In this document: positions 18,180 to 26,137 of the stretch, in pieces
Position numbering within the stretch: the first letter of the stretch is position 1
Layout: each line of letters starts with the position of its first letter
Source: JAJTHJ01 sp046316025
GTDB lineage: Bacteria > Pseudomonadota > Gammaproteobacteria > Burkholderiales > Burkholderiaceae_F
Reading direction: 5' to 3'
DNA: 42,186 nucleotides
Assembly: GCA_046316025.1 (NCBI GenBank)
Contig: JBKCXU010000061.1
Span: 1-42,186, forward strand
Program-made: the position numbers and the translations under genes
Notes under the pieces: model-generated
The model's database searches: none
What the model was told of the DNA's origin: nothing
What the model saw: only the letters and a program-made list of their open reading frames with translations

Positions 18180-18207
18180 GCCGCTTCCGGAGCACTGGGG
18201 CAACCGT

Positions 18208-18305
18208 GTCGTTCCCGCGCCAGCGCTAACCCAGCCGGTCTTGCGACGAAGCTGGATTCCCGCTGGAGCCTGCCCCCGAGTGTCTTTATCGGGGGCGGGA
18301 ATGAC
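18208..18305. repeat. 98-bp inverted-repeat element upstream of the MFS gene
   Basis: The ends are near-perfect inverted copies: GTCGTTCCCG at 18208-18217 and CGGGAATGAC at 18296-18305, one mismatch. An internal block CGACGAAGCTGGATTCCCGC is of the kind found in dispersed palindromic repeats of Proteobacteria. It lies between the MFS start and the GST stop in a 222-base gap that holds no gene. It may limit transcription from the GST run into the MFS gene. Confidence 0.7.
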
Positions 18306-18401
18306 GCGGCTTTGTTATGCAATCGCAGTGGAGTAGGAATCGCTCATCGACCCCGTCCCGCGCCCGCGGGGCAGGGCGGATGGAGGCAAACGGGCGCGAG
18401 C

Positions 18402-19028
18402 TTACCGACCCGGCATTTCGCTCATGCCGGGCGTGGCGAGACAACGCGCCAGCCACGCCCGCACCGCCGGGTACGGCGCCAGATCGAAGCCGCCTTCGTG
18501 CGCCTTGTGCGTGTAGGCAAAGAGCGCGACGTCGGCGATGGTCAGCGCATCGCCGGCAAAGAACGGCTGCGCGGCCAAGTGCCGCTCCATCACCGCCAGC
18601 GCCGCATTGCCGCGCGTGAGCAGGTTGGGCAGCCGCGGATCGTCGGGCTTACTGAGATACACGTGGATGAAGCGCGCCACCGCCACGTACGGCTCGTGCG
18701 AGTACTGCTCGAAGAAGAGCCACTGCAACACCCGCGCCCGCTGCAGGCGGTCGCCCGGCCACAGCGGCGTGCCGTCGGCGAGGTAACAGAGGATCGCGTT
18801 GGACTCCGGCAGGAAGGTGTGGTCGTCGATTTGCAGCACGGGCACCTTGCCGTTGGGATTCTTGGCCAGAAACTCCGGCCTGCGCGCCTCCCCGCCCAGC
18901 ACGTCCACCGCATGCCAGCGGTAGGGCAGCCGGAGCAGATCGAGGGCGAGCTTGACCTTGTGGCAGTTGCCGCTAGCCGCGTCGCCGAAGACGCGATACG
19001 GCGCGAGATGGGTGGCGAGCGGGCGCAT
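18402..19028 (-). CDS. Glutathione S-transferase family protein
   Basis: A 208-residue cytoplasmic GST. The N-terminal thioredoxin-fold half has RVFGDAASGNCHKVKLALDLL, where Cys sits in the usual active-site region; the cis-Pro is in GKVPVLQIDD and the glutathione-binding FLPESNAILCYLA follows. The helical C-terminal half ends with FFAGDALTIADVALFAYTHKA, including the conserved N-capping Asp. It would conjugate or deglutathionylate small molecules. Its ATG shares a base with the stop of the isomerase gene (TGATG), so the two glutathione-dependent proteins are made together. Confidence 0.9.
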   Translation of the reverse strand: MRPLATHLAPYRVFGDAASGNCHKVKLALDLLRLPYRWHAVDVLGGEARRPEFLAKNPNGKVPVLQIDDHTFLPESNAILCYLADGTPLWPGDRLQRARVLQWLFFEQYSHEPYVAVARFIHVYLSKPDDPRLPNLLTRGNAALAVMERHLAAQPFFAGDALTIADVALFAYTHKAHEGGFDLAPYPAVRAWLARCLATPGMSEMPGR

Positions 19029-19630
19029 CAGATCGGCCCCCGCTCGAGCGTGCGCTCGATCTGCGGCAGCCGGTCGGCACCCCAGAACGGCTCGCCATCG
19101 ACGAAGACGAACGGCGCGCCAAAGACCCCGCGCGCGTGCGCCTCGTCGGTCAGCGCCTTCAGCTTGTCCTTGATCGGCGGCTCCTGGCAGCCGGCGGCCA
19201 GGGCGGCGGCGTCGATGCCCATTTCGGTCGCCAGCTCGGCCAGCACGGCCGGCTCCGAGATGTTGCGCCCCTCGGTGAAGTAGGCACGAAACACCTTATG
19301 CACCCAACTCACCGCCTTGGCCGAGCCCTGGCTTTGCAGCCACAGCAGCGCGCGCGCCGCGGCCACCGTGCCTACCGGAAACGGCGTCGGGAACTTCAGC
19401 GTCACCCCCAGGTAGCGTGCGCTGCGCTCCATGTCGAGCTTGCTGTACGCGCCCTTGAGCGGAATCTCCACCAGCGGCGCGCCGCCGGTCGCCTTGAAGA
19501 TCGCGCCCAGCAGCATCGGCTTGTACGCCACCGTGCGGCCGAACTTGGTGGCGATGGCCTCGATCTTTTCCGACGCAAGATAGGCGTAGGGCGAGGAGAA
19601 GTCGAAAAAGAACTCCAGCGGTTTGCTCAT
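19028..19630 (-). CDS. 2-hydroxychromene-2-carboxylate isomerase / kappa-class GST
   Basis: A 200-residue DsbA-fold protein. The start LEFFFDFSSPYAYLASEKI contains the catalytic Ser position of the kappa GST/HCCA isomerase group, and the end GVFGAPFVFVDGEPFWGADRLPQIE is the family's glutathione-site signature. Related enzymes isomerise 2-hydroxychromene-2-carboxylate in naphthalene breakdown using glutathione, but no naphthalene genes are present here. A general glutathione-dependent isomerase or detoxification role is more likely. It is coupled to the GST gene and ends within the GST start codon. Confidence 0.88.
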   Translation of the reverse strand: MSKPLEFFFDFSSPYAYLASEKIEAIATKFGRTVAYKPMLLGAIFKATGGAPLVEIPLKGAYSKLDMERSARYLGVTLKFPTPFPVGTVAAARALLWLQSQGSAKAVSWVHKVFRAYFTEGRNISEPAVLAELATEMGIDAAALAAGCQEPPIKDKLKALTDEAHARGVFGAPFVFVDGEPFWGADRLPQIERTLERGPI

Positions 19631-19766
19631 CGGCGGTCTCTCGGTCCATCTGCGGGTCGTAAAGATAACGTGCAAGGCAAGGGGCAGCCGGAGCCGCACA
19701 AGGGATCCGACGCGTTTCTTCGAGGCATTCTTTTGGACGCCATGCCCGGTCGCCGCTCGCTTGCGC

Positions 19767-20267
19767 TCATCGTGCCTTTCTCTGCCACTCCCGAATGACG
19801 GCCGCAAGCGCCTGGACGTCGGCGTAAACGTGATCGTTGCCCGGCACGGTGGTGACCTCGCTCTGCGATAACCGAAGCGAGGCGGCAAGTCGTGACGCGG
19901 CGCCGCCCGGGTCTTCGGTCTGTTGAATGAACAGCGTCTCGACACCTTCGGCGAGTTGCCGCAGGCAGGCCAAATCCGCGGGTTCCCCAGCGCCGTATGG
20001 AGTCCCGATGAGGATCGCGGAGCGCGGCCGGAAACGATGCGTACAAAACGCCCTCGCTGCGATAACGGTACCAAGAGATTTCGCAATCGCCAGCGGCGGC
20101 GAAAGATCGGCCAGACGCTTTGCTTCGAAGTCCACATCTGCGTCGACGGCATTGTCCCAGTGCCGATAGCGAACGAGGCCTTCGGTTGGCAAGGCCGACG
20201 CGGCGAGGACGGAGCGCATCCATGCCTCGGTCTGTGGGTTTCGGCCCGGGAGGGCGACGACCTGCAT
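19767..20267 (-). CDS. Small alpha/beta hydrolase (RBBP9/YdeN-like)
   Basis: A 166-residue single-domain hydrolase. The nucleophile elbow is AKSLGT (Ser in an A-x-S-x-G context), preceded by DLSPPLAI. The catalytic histidine is in TVPGNDHVYADV and the acid probably in QQTEDPGG. Length and layout resemble RBBP9/YdeN serine hydrolases, whose natural substrates are mostly unknown. It starts at an ATG at 20267 and stands alone, with 136 bases to the isomerase and 95 to the methyltransferase. No other signal is visible in those gaps. Confidence 0.7.
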   Translation of the reverse strand: MQVVALPGRNPQTEAWMRSVLAASALPTEGLVRYRHWDNAVDADVDFEAKRLADLSPPLAIAKSLGTVIAARAFCTHRFRPRSAILIGTPYGAGEPADLACLRQLAEGVETLFIQQTEDPGGAASRLAASLRLSQSEVTTVPGNDHVYADVQALAAVIREWQRKAR

Positions 20268-20362
20268 ATCGAATGGAGTCCGGAGACCGGTGGCCCGAAT
20301 AAGTCGCTACCGCGCATGCGGGAGCGCCGCGCCGCGGCTGTTTGGTTGAAGCGAAAGCGATG

Positions 20363-21127
20363 TCAGGTCAAGGGCGCAGCATAGAGGCGGCAAACGTAGC
20401 GCATTTCGATCGCGCCGTCCTGCGCGCAGGCATCGAAGAGCGCACGCAGCGCCGCCTGCATCGGCGCATGCGCAGCGGTGCCGGCGGCAGGCAGGTAGGA
20501 GACGGAACTCGCCAGTGCGGCCAACTGCTCCCAGGTCATCGGCCGCTTGTGGGCCAGCTCGCGCCGCGCCGGTGCTTGGCCGCCGAAGAACTCGGCAATG
20601 GTGGACTCGTCGCCGTCGCGATCTCGCACCAGCGCGTACTCGGGGCTGAAGTCGCGGCACAGTTGCTCGTAGCCCGCCATGAACGGTGTGCTGTCGCGCT
20701 CGCGCTCGTTCCAGAAGAGTGCTGCCCAGCCTCTGGGGGCGAGCACGCGCAGCGCTTCGCACCGCGCCGCCTGCGGCTCGAACCAGTGGAAGGCCTGCCC
20801 GGCCACGACCAGTTGCGCGCAGCCGGCGGGCAGCCCCGTCGCCTCGGCGCGGCCGGCGACCGCGCGATAGCCGGCATAGCGCGCCAGATACTCCGCGCCG
20901 GCGGCGCGCATCGCGTCGTTGGGTTCGACGCCGATCACCGCATGGCCGGCGCGCAGGAAGGGCTCGGCCGACAGCCCGGTGCCAGCGCCCAGATCGACCA
21001 CGGTCGCGCCGCGGCGCAGAGCGCCCGCCGCCGCCAGCTGCTCGACCAGCGCCGCCGGGAAGCCCGGCCGCCCCGCCACGTAGGCAGCGGCGCGGTTGGA
21101 GAAGCGCTGGGTGTTGTCGGCGGGCAC
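20363..21127 (-). CDS. Class I SAM-dependent methyltransferase
   Basis: A 254-residue cytoplasmic methyltransferase. Motif I is TVVDLGAGTGLSAEPFL, followed by VIGVEPNDAMRAAG as the acidic loop, and QLVVAGQAFHWFEP as motif IV. The N-terminus NTQRFSNRAAAYVAGRPGFP is the familiar opening of this ubiE/methyltransferase-11 type. The start appears to be GTG at 21127, with no strong ribosome binding site, so the exact start is less sure. The substrate is unknown. Confidence 0.85.
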   Translation of the reverse strand: MPADNTQRFSNRAAAYVAGRPGFPAALVEQLAAAGALRRGATVVDLGAGTGLSAEPFLRAGHAVIGVEPNDAMRAAGAEYLARYAGYRAVAGRAEATGLPAGCAQLVVAGQAFHWFEPQAARCEALRVLAPRGWAALFWNERERDSTPFMAGYEQLCRDFSPEYALVRDRDGDESTIAEFFGGQAPARRELAHKRPMTWEQLAALASSVSYLPAAGTAAHAPMQAALRALFDACAQDGAIEMRYVCRLYAAPLT

Positions 21128-21187
21128 GGCGCCGGCGATGCTACTCGCCCGCCCGCCGCCGGTCGCTCCACCGGCTTGCGCAATCGG

Positions 21188-22093
21188 TCAGAAGCGCCCG
21201 GTCAGAGCGACGGCGAGCAGCGGCCCGGTGGAGAAGTCGTCGGTGCGCAGATCGTTGCCGTTGGCGTCGATCAGCTTGATCTTGCCGCCGATCTCCGCGC
21301 CGGCATAGAAGTCGAGCGACACGTCGCGGTTGAAGCTGTAGCGCACGCGGGCGAAGGTCAGCGTCGCGCCGTACTCGCCGACGCCATTGGGCGCCGCCGG
21401 CAGTTTCTCGTCCAACCGGAAGCGCAGTGTGCGGTAGGCAAGGCCCAAGCTCGCCTCCCAGCCGCTACCCAGCGTGCGCACCAGTTCCAACCCCGCGCCA
21501 CCGGCTGGCCCGGCCGGCAGCGGGTTGGCCAGACGCCAGTTTTCGTCGAACTGCCAATCGACGAGCAGCAGCGGCACCACCTCGTCGTCTTCGAGCCCGG
21601 TGAAGTATCCGGCGCCAAGGCCGATCCGACGGTTCGGCGCGAAGGAGTAGTTGATCGCCGCCAGTCCGCCGTAGACGCCGGACTCGCCGCTGTCGGCATC
21701 CTTGGTGCCCGAGCGCTGCACGATGGCCTGGGCAAACAGGCTCCAGTTCCGGTCGAACGCGTAGAAGACGGGCAAGCCGAGGGTGACGGTATCGACGTCG
21801 CTCCACGGGTTGAGCGAGGCGATCGGCCCGGTCCCGGAGAAGTCGTAGCTGTAGCGCTGCGCGGAAAGCCGCAGCCCGACCGACCAGTCGCGGCTCGGCG
21901 CGTACAAAAGCCCGGCCTCGATACCGCCAAAGGTCAGGCCGACCTCGCCGCCGTTGTCGATGTCGGCATCGCCCTGCCCGCCGTAGAAGGCTTCCGCAGC
22001 GAAGCGCCAGGGCGACTTTTCTTGCGCAGCGGCCGGGGCGGCGGCAGCGAGCAGCGCTGTGGCGAGCAGGGCGGCGGCATTGTTCGAGAGCAT
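21188..22093 (-). CDS. Outer-membrane beta-barrel protein (possibly DUF6268-like)
   Basis: A 301-residue protein with a signal peptide (1-24, cleavage after AAAQ) and an alternating hydrophobic/polar pattern of beta strands throughout, ending in Phe (LLAVALTGRF), the usual outer-membrane barrel signature. Segments such as RNWSLFAQAIVQ, NRRIGLGAGYFTG and LLLVDWQFDENWRL suggest a barrel of the DUF6268 or transporter-like kind. AAGGA lies 7 bases before the ATG. No function is known. It is separated from the export operon by a 221-base gap and may have its own promoter there. Confidence 0.72.
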   Translation of the reverse strand: MLSNNAAALLATALLAAAAPAAAQEKSPWRFAAEAFYGGQGDADIDNGGEVGLTFGGIEAGLLYAPSRDWSVGLRLSAQRYSYDFSGTGPIASLNPWSDVDTVTLGLPVFYAFDRNWSLFAQAIVQRSGTKDADSGESGVYGGLAAINYSFAPNRRIGLGAGYFTGLEDDEVVPLLLVDWQFDENWRLANPLPAGPAGGAGLELVRTLGSGWEASLGLAYRTLRFRLDEKLPAAPNGVGEYGATLTFARVRYSFNRDVSLDFYAGAEIGGKIKLIDANGNDLRTDDFSTGPLLAVALTGRF

Positions 22094-22284
22094 CTGATCG
22101 TCCTTGGTTGTTTTGCAATGAGAAGCGCTTGTAGCGCAGATAAACATCGAATGGCAATGCGTGAGTGACCGGGGTCGCTCCACCGCGACCGTCGCAACGG
22201 CGGCGGCGGGGGAGATAACCGTGGCAAAGGTTAGCAAGCCGTCAAGGCTGCGGCTTGTCTGCCGGCGCCGATTTCTTGGCACCT

Positions 22285-22301
22285 CGCGCCAGAACGGCGC
22301 G
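22285..22301 (-). terminator. Hairpin just after the export operon
   Basis: A 6-bp GC stem (CGCGCC at 22285-22290 with GGCGCG at 22296-22301) and a 5-base loop, 13 bases beyond the DUF2147 stop codon. No U-run follows, so termination strength is uncertain. Confidence 0.4.
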
Positions 22302-22314
22302 GCGGGAGTACGGG

Positions 22315-22779
22315 CTACTTGGACGCGGGATCGCGGCAGGCGTCGGCACCGGGTGGCGCGGCGCGCGTCCACTCTTCCGTACGGCCGAACATCGGCAGGC
22401 CGACGTAACCGCGCAGCAGCAGCGTATCGGCGCTCTTCTCTGCCAGCCGCGCGGTGGCCTTGTAGGTCTTGCCTTCGTCGGGGTCGTAGATCTCGCCGCC
22501 GCGCCAACCGTCGCCGTCGCGGCTGAAGCCTTGCATCAGCTTCAGGCCGAGCAAGGGGCGGCTGCGCTGCGCCGGGTCGGGGTTCTTGTCGTCGCGCTCA
22601 TTAGGCCCCGAGCCGGCGACGATACGACCGGCAAGTTTGCCGTCCGCTTCGAGGTACACATGCACCGTACCCTGTTTGTCTTCGGTCAGCCAACGACCGC
22701 ACACCGGGTCGGGCGCGGCCTGTGCGGCCGTGGTTGCGAGCAGCGCGAGCGCAGCCAGCACGGGCTTGAGCGTGAGCAT
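22315..22779 (-). CDS. DUF2147 periplasmic protein
   Basis: A 154-residue exported protein: signal peptide 1-22 (cleavage after AQA), then PVCGRWLTEDKQGTVHVYLEADGKLAGRIV and a central GLKLMQGFSRDGDGWRGGEIYDPDEGKTYKA block, the two signatures of DUF2147. These small beta-rich proteins are predicted to be periplasmic and their function is unknown. Here the gene is last in the export operon, 11 bases after the MipA-like gene. An envelope role together with the exporter is an inference from position. Confidence 0.88.
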   Translation of the reverse strand: MLTLKPVLAALALLATTAAQAAPDPVCGRWLTEDKQGTVHVYLEADGKLAGRIVAGSGPNERDDKNPDPAQRSRPLLGLKLMQGFSRDGDGWRGGEIYDPDEGKTYKATARLAEKSADTLLLRGYVGLPMFGRTEEWTRAAPPGADACRDPASK

Positions 22780-22790
22780 CGGGATCGCTT

Positions 22791-23606
22791 TCAGAATTTG
22801 TAGGACAGGCCGATCAAGCCGCTCCACTGGTTCTTGTCCTGCACGAGCGGGCTGTCGGCAGCGTTGCCGAGCAAGCGTTGATAAGCCACCCCGCCCACCA
22901 GATGCCACGGCCCGGAGATTTTCCAGTCGCCGTCGATCTCCAGCGCCGCGTTCTGCCAGCCGGCGCCGGCGCTGTAGGCGGTAAAGCCGCTCGCCGCGCT
23001 CTGCGCCGGCGTCACGCCATAGAGCGCCTGCATCTGCTTGCCGTTGACCCAGGTGACGCTCGGCAATACGGTCAGCGTGAACTCGCGCGTCAGCTCCAGC
23101 GGCAGGTAGATGCCGAGCACGCCGAGCGTGCCTTGATCGCCGCCCAGCGCGGAGCGCAACTGCGCGAACACCGGCACGCCGAACACGGCGACCCAGCCCT
23201 GCACGCCGCCATCGACGGCGGCGCTCACGCTGCCCATGCCGCGGAGCCGGTCGCTGCCGTTGTCGGCGATCAATCCCGGGTCGCTGTCGCTGCGGCCGGC
23301 GCGGTAACCGAGCAGCAGGCCGAGGCCCCAGATCCTGTCGTCGCCGAAGGTCCAGCGCAGTTGCGGGTCGAGCGTCAGCGAGCCGCTGTCGAGCGCGAAG
23401 CTGCCCCAGTCTTGCGTCTTGTACTCGCCGCTCGCCCACAACAGCAGACGCGGGCCGGACGCATTGGCGCCGCTGTAGTTGGGCTCGTACGACGCGCCGA
23501 CGCCGAGTTCCAGTTGCCACGGGCGCGCGGGCTTGTCGCCCTCGGCCGCTTGCGCGGTGCCGCCGGCGAGCAGGGCAAAGGTCAATGCGAGGTACGCCGC
23601 TTTCAT
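22791..23606 (-). CDS. MipA/OmpV family outer-membrane protein
   Basis: A 271-residue outer-membrane barrel with a signal peptide (1-20, cleavage near AQAA). PWQLELGVGASYEPNYSGANASGPRLL is the MipA/OmpV opening, followed by alternating strands and a C-terminal LIGLSYKF ending in Phe. MipA proteins interact with murein-synthesis enzymes in E. coli and others act as outer-membrane scaffolds or channels. The ATG overlaps the stop of the NodT-like gene, so it is a co-translated part of the export operon. Confidence 0.9.
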   Translation of the reverse strand: MKAAYLALTFALLAGGTAQAAEGDKPARPWQLELGVGASYEPNYSGANASGPRLLLWASGEYKTQDWGSFALDSGSLTLDPQLRWTFGDDRIWGLGLLLGYRAGRSDSDPGLIADNGSDRLRGMGSVSAAVDGGVQGWVAVFGVPVFAQLRSALGGDQGTLGVLGIYLPLELTREFTLTVLPSVTWVNGKQMQALYGVTPAQSAASGFTAYSAGAGWQNAALEIDGDWKISGPWHLVGGVAYQRLLGNAADSPLVQDKNQWSGLIGLSYKF

Positions 23607-25144
23607 GGTTGCTTGCCTTGCGTAGACAGCGCGATGGTCGTGATGTCCCAGCCGCCGCCGAGCGCCTTGTTCAGCGCGACGAACTGCACAAAGGTTTGCG
23701 CGCGCGCCTCGACCCACTGCTGTTCGACCTGCGAGCGGCTGCGCACGACGTCCAAGACGGCGAGGAAGTCGGTGAGCCCACGCTCGTAGCGGATGCGCGC
23801 GAGCGAAAGCGCCTCGACGTCGGCGGCGAGTGCCGCGGCCAGTTGCGTCTCGCGCTCCTGCGCGCGGCGCAGGCGCAGCGCGGCTTGTTCGACTTCGAGC
23901 GCGGCGTTGATCGCCGCCGATTGGTAGCCGAGCGCGGCCTGCTCGGCGCGGGCACGCTCCACGTCGACCGCGGCGACCAGCTCCGGCGCGTACAGCGGCG
24001 CGCGCAGCGCGGCGGTGAGGTTCCAGGCGGCGCTCGCCGCGTCGAAGAAATTGCCCTGCGCGATCGACAGCAGGCCGAGTGCCGCGCCGAGTGAGAAGCG
24101 CGGGTACTGGTCGGCCTGCGCTGCGGCCACGCGGGCGAGCGTGGCGCGCCACTGCGCTTCGGCGGCGACCACATCGGGCCGGCGGTCGAGCAGCGCGGCC
24201 GGCACCGCCGCGGGCAGCGCCGGCAGCGTGGCCGGCAGCGGCTTCGGCGGCGCGAATTCGGTGAGCAGCGTTTGCGAATCGCCGCCCACCAGCACGCCCA
24301 GCCGGCGCGCGGCGGTCTGCTCGCGCGCGACCGCCAGCGGCAGTTCGGCTACGGTGACCAGCACCTGCTGCTCGGCGCGCAGGCGGTCGAACGCGGTCGC
24401 CAACCCCGCCTTCTCCCGCGCGGCGACCAGCTGCTCGATGCCGCGCGCGGCGTCCACCAGCTCGCGCAGCGTGGCCTGCTGCGCCTGCGCGGCGCGCAGA
24501 TCGATATAGCTGGCGGCGACCTCGCCGGCCACGCTGACCGCGACCGCGCCGCTTTGCGCAGCGGCAGCCTGCACGTCGGCGCGGGCGGCGTCCTGCCGGC
24601 GCGCGATGGCGCCGAAGACGTCGATCTCCCAACTGGCGTCGAAGCCCAACCGCCGCTCGTTGGCCGGGTTGGGCGACAGCGTGCCAAAGCGGCCGTTCTC
24701 GCTCTGCCGGTCGCGCGTGAAGTAACCGCCGAGGCTCAACTGCGGCTGCGCGCGCGCATCGACCACCGCAGCCAGCGCGCGCGCCTCAGCGATGCGCGCG
24801 GCGGCCGTCTGCACGTCGCGGTTGGCGGCGAGCGCGCGGACGATCAACGCGTCGAGTTGCGGGTCTTGCAGTTGCCCCCACCAGCGCACCTGCTGCGCGG
24901 CGGCGGGCGTCGTAGCGAGCGGCGGCTCGTACCGCGCGGGCAGCGCGGCTTGGGTGGTCGCTGCGGGTTGCGGTTGGATGCTGGCGCAGGCGGCGAGCAG
25001 CAGGGCGGCAACAGCGAGTAGCCCGGATGAAGCGAAGTGAAATCCGGGGCCGACAGCGACCTCGGGCACCGACCGCGGATTGCGTCGCTGCGCTCCTGCA
25101 TCCGGGCTACTGGTTGCGCAACTGAGGCGCGGAACGTCAGCCAT
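23603..25144 (-). CDS. NodT-type outer-membrane efflux lipoprotein with an altered N-terminus
   Basis: A 513-residue TolC-like outer-membrane factor: two OEP domains rich in long helices (ARADVQAAAAQSGAVAVSV and similar), the trimeric channel of tripartite exporters. The lipobox is LLLAAC with Cys53, followed by ASIQPQPAAT. NodT-type proteins normally have the lipobox cysteine near residue 15-25. Here residues 11-43 are encoded by a 96-bp palindromic repeat (25017-25112) inserted in frame between MADVPRLSCA and the hydrophobic LLAVAALLLAAC. The start is fixed by an ATG at 25144 overlapping the membrane-fusion gene and preceded by GGGAGGAGG. Lipidation may still occur, but export efficiency could be changed. 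Confidence 0.88.
   Translation of the reverse strand: MADVPRLSCATSSPDAGAQRRNPRSVPEVAVGPGFHFASSGLLAVAALLLAACASIQPQPAATTQAALPARYEPPLATTPAAAQQVRWWGQLQDPQLDALIVRALAANRDVQTAAARIAEARALAAVVDARAQPQLSLGGYFTRDRQSENGRFGTLSPNPANERRLGFDASWEIDVFGAIARRQDAARADVQAAAAQSGAVAVSVAGEVAASYIDLRAAQAQQATLRELVDAARGIEQLVAAREKAGLATAFDRLRAEQQVLVTVAELPLAVAREQTAARRLGVLVGGDSQTLLTEFAPPKPLPATLPALPAAVPAALLDRRPDVVAAEAQWRATLARVAAAQADQYPRFSLGAALGLLSIAQGNFFDAASAAWNLTAALRAPLYAPELVAAVDVERARAEQAALGYQSAAINAALEVEQAALRLRRAQERETQLAAALAADVEALSLARIRYERGLTDFLAVLDVVRSRSQVEQQWVEARAQTFVQFVALNKALGGGWDITTIALSTQGKQP
25017..25112. repeat. 96-bp palindromic repeat, copy 1, inside the NodT-type gene
   Basis: Perfect 12-base inverted ends: AGTAGCCCGGAT at 25017-25028 and ATCCGGGCTACT at 25101-25112. 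It is homologous, in the opposite orientation, to the 96-base copy at 28943-29038 (shared blocks GGATGAAGCGAAG and ATCCGGGGCCG). It encodes residues 11-43 of the lipoprotein with no stop codon. Confidence 0.9.
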
Positions 25145-26096
25145 TCTTGCCTCCTCCCACCGGCTGCGCCTCGATCATCACGTCCATCTGCTGGCCCACA
25201 TAGACCGGCAGCTTTTCGCGCGGGAAGGCGAACAACACTTGCAGCACGCGCGTATCCACGCGCTCGGCAGAGTTGCCGGTGAGGCTCCTCTTGGGAATTA
25301 CCAGCGGCTCGAAGCGCACGAACTGCGCCGGCGTGGACAGCTCGCTGCTGCCGCGCACGTAGGCCACCGCGCGGGCAGCCGACTTGACGCGCCAGGCGTC
25401 GTTCTCGTCGATGTCCACCCGCACGTGCAGCGTGCGCGTATCGCCCAGCACCAAGAGCGGCGTGGGGCCGCCGGGGCTGGCGAACTCGCCGGCGCGCAGG
25501 TTCAGTTGCAGCACCTCGCCGGCGATCGGCGCGCGCACGGTGAGCCGGCTCTTTTCGGTGCGCGCAGCGGCAAGTTCGGCCTGCGTTTGCGCGAGCAGCG
25601 CCTGCGTCGCCTTCACGCGCGCCGCGGCCGCCTGCACGGCGATCTCGCGCCGGACGATTTCCTCGCGCGACACCGCGCGCGGATCGGGCAGGTCGCGCAC
25701 CTTGGCGAGTTGATCCTGCGCTTCGCGCTCCAGCGCTTGCAGCTCGCCAATGCGCGTGCGCGCGACTTCGACCGCGGCGGCGCGCGCGGCGATCTCCGCA
25801 TCGACCTGCCGCTGGTCGAGCGCAAAGAGCGGCTCGCCCGCCTTGACCTGTTGCCCGACCGTGACGAGCACCCGCTCGACCACGCCCGGCAGCGGTGTGC
25901 CCACTGCGATGTTCTCGCTGGCGGCCTCGATCAGTCCGGCGCCGGAGACCACGTGCGCGAACGGCTTGGCCGGCGGTGCGGCAACGGGTGCTGCGACCGG
26001 ATAGGACTTGTCCCCGGCAGCGACGATGGTGACCATCGTGCCGAGGCCCGCCAGTGCGAGCGCGCCGACGATCAGGTTGGACAGGGAGACTTTCAT
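25137..26096 (-). CDS. HlyD-family membrane fusion protein of an ABC exporter
   Basis: A 319-residue periplasmic adaptor anchored by one N-terminal segment (about 8-27). The lipoyl-like halves are GVVERVLVTVGQQVKAGEPLFALD and LTVRAPIAGEVLQLNLRAGEF, flanking a coiled-coil hairpin at about 100-180. It would link the inner-membrane ABC pump to the NodT-type channel. The order permease-ATPase-fusion protein resembles the DevBCA type of glycolipid exporter and the MacAB group. The ATG at 26096 follows GAGGAG; an upstream start at 26123 is less likely. The stop overlaps the start of the NodT-type gene. Confidence 0.88.
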   Translation of the reverse strand: MKVSLSNLIVGALALAGLGTMVTIVAAGDKSYPVAAPVAAPPAKPFAHVVSGAGLIEAASENIAVGTPLPGVVERVLVTVGQQVKAGEPLFALDQRQVDAEIAARAAAVEVARTRIGELQALEREAQDQLAKVRDLPDPRAVSREEIVRREIAVQAAAARVKATQALLAQTQAELAAARTEKSRLTVRAPIAGEVLQLNLRAGEFASPGGPTPLLVLGDTRTLHVRVDIDENDAWRVKSAARAVAYVRGSSELSTPAQFVRFEPLVIPKRSLTGNSAERVDTRVLQVLFAFPREKLPVYVGQQMDVMIEAQPVGGGKNG

Positions 26097-26137
26097 CGCA
26101 GAACTCCTCGGAAGCATGGGCACCGGGGGCGGCGCGC

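Noticed and set aside
18352..18375. GC-rich hairpin after the GST gene as a terminator
   Set aside because: The stem is short with a 2-4 base loop and no U-run; such pairs are frequent by chance here.
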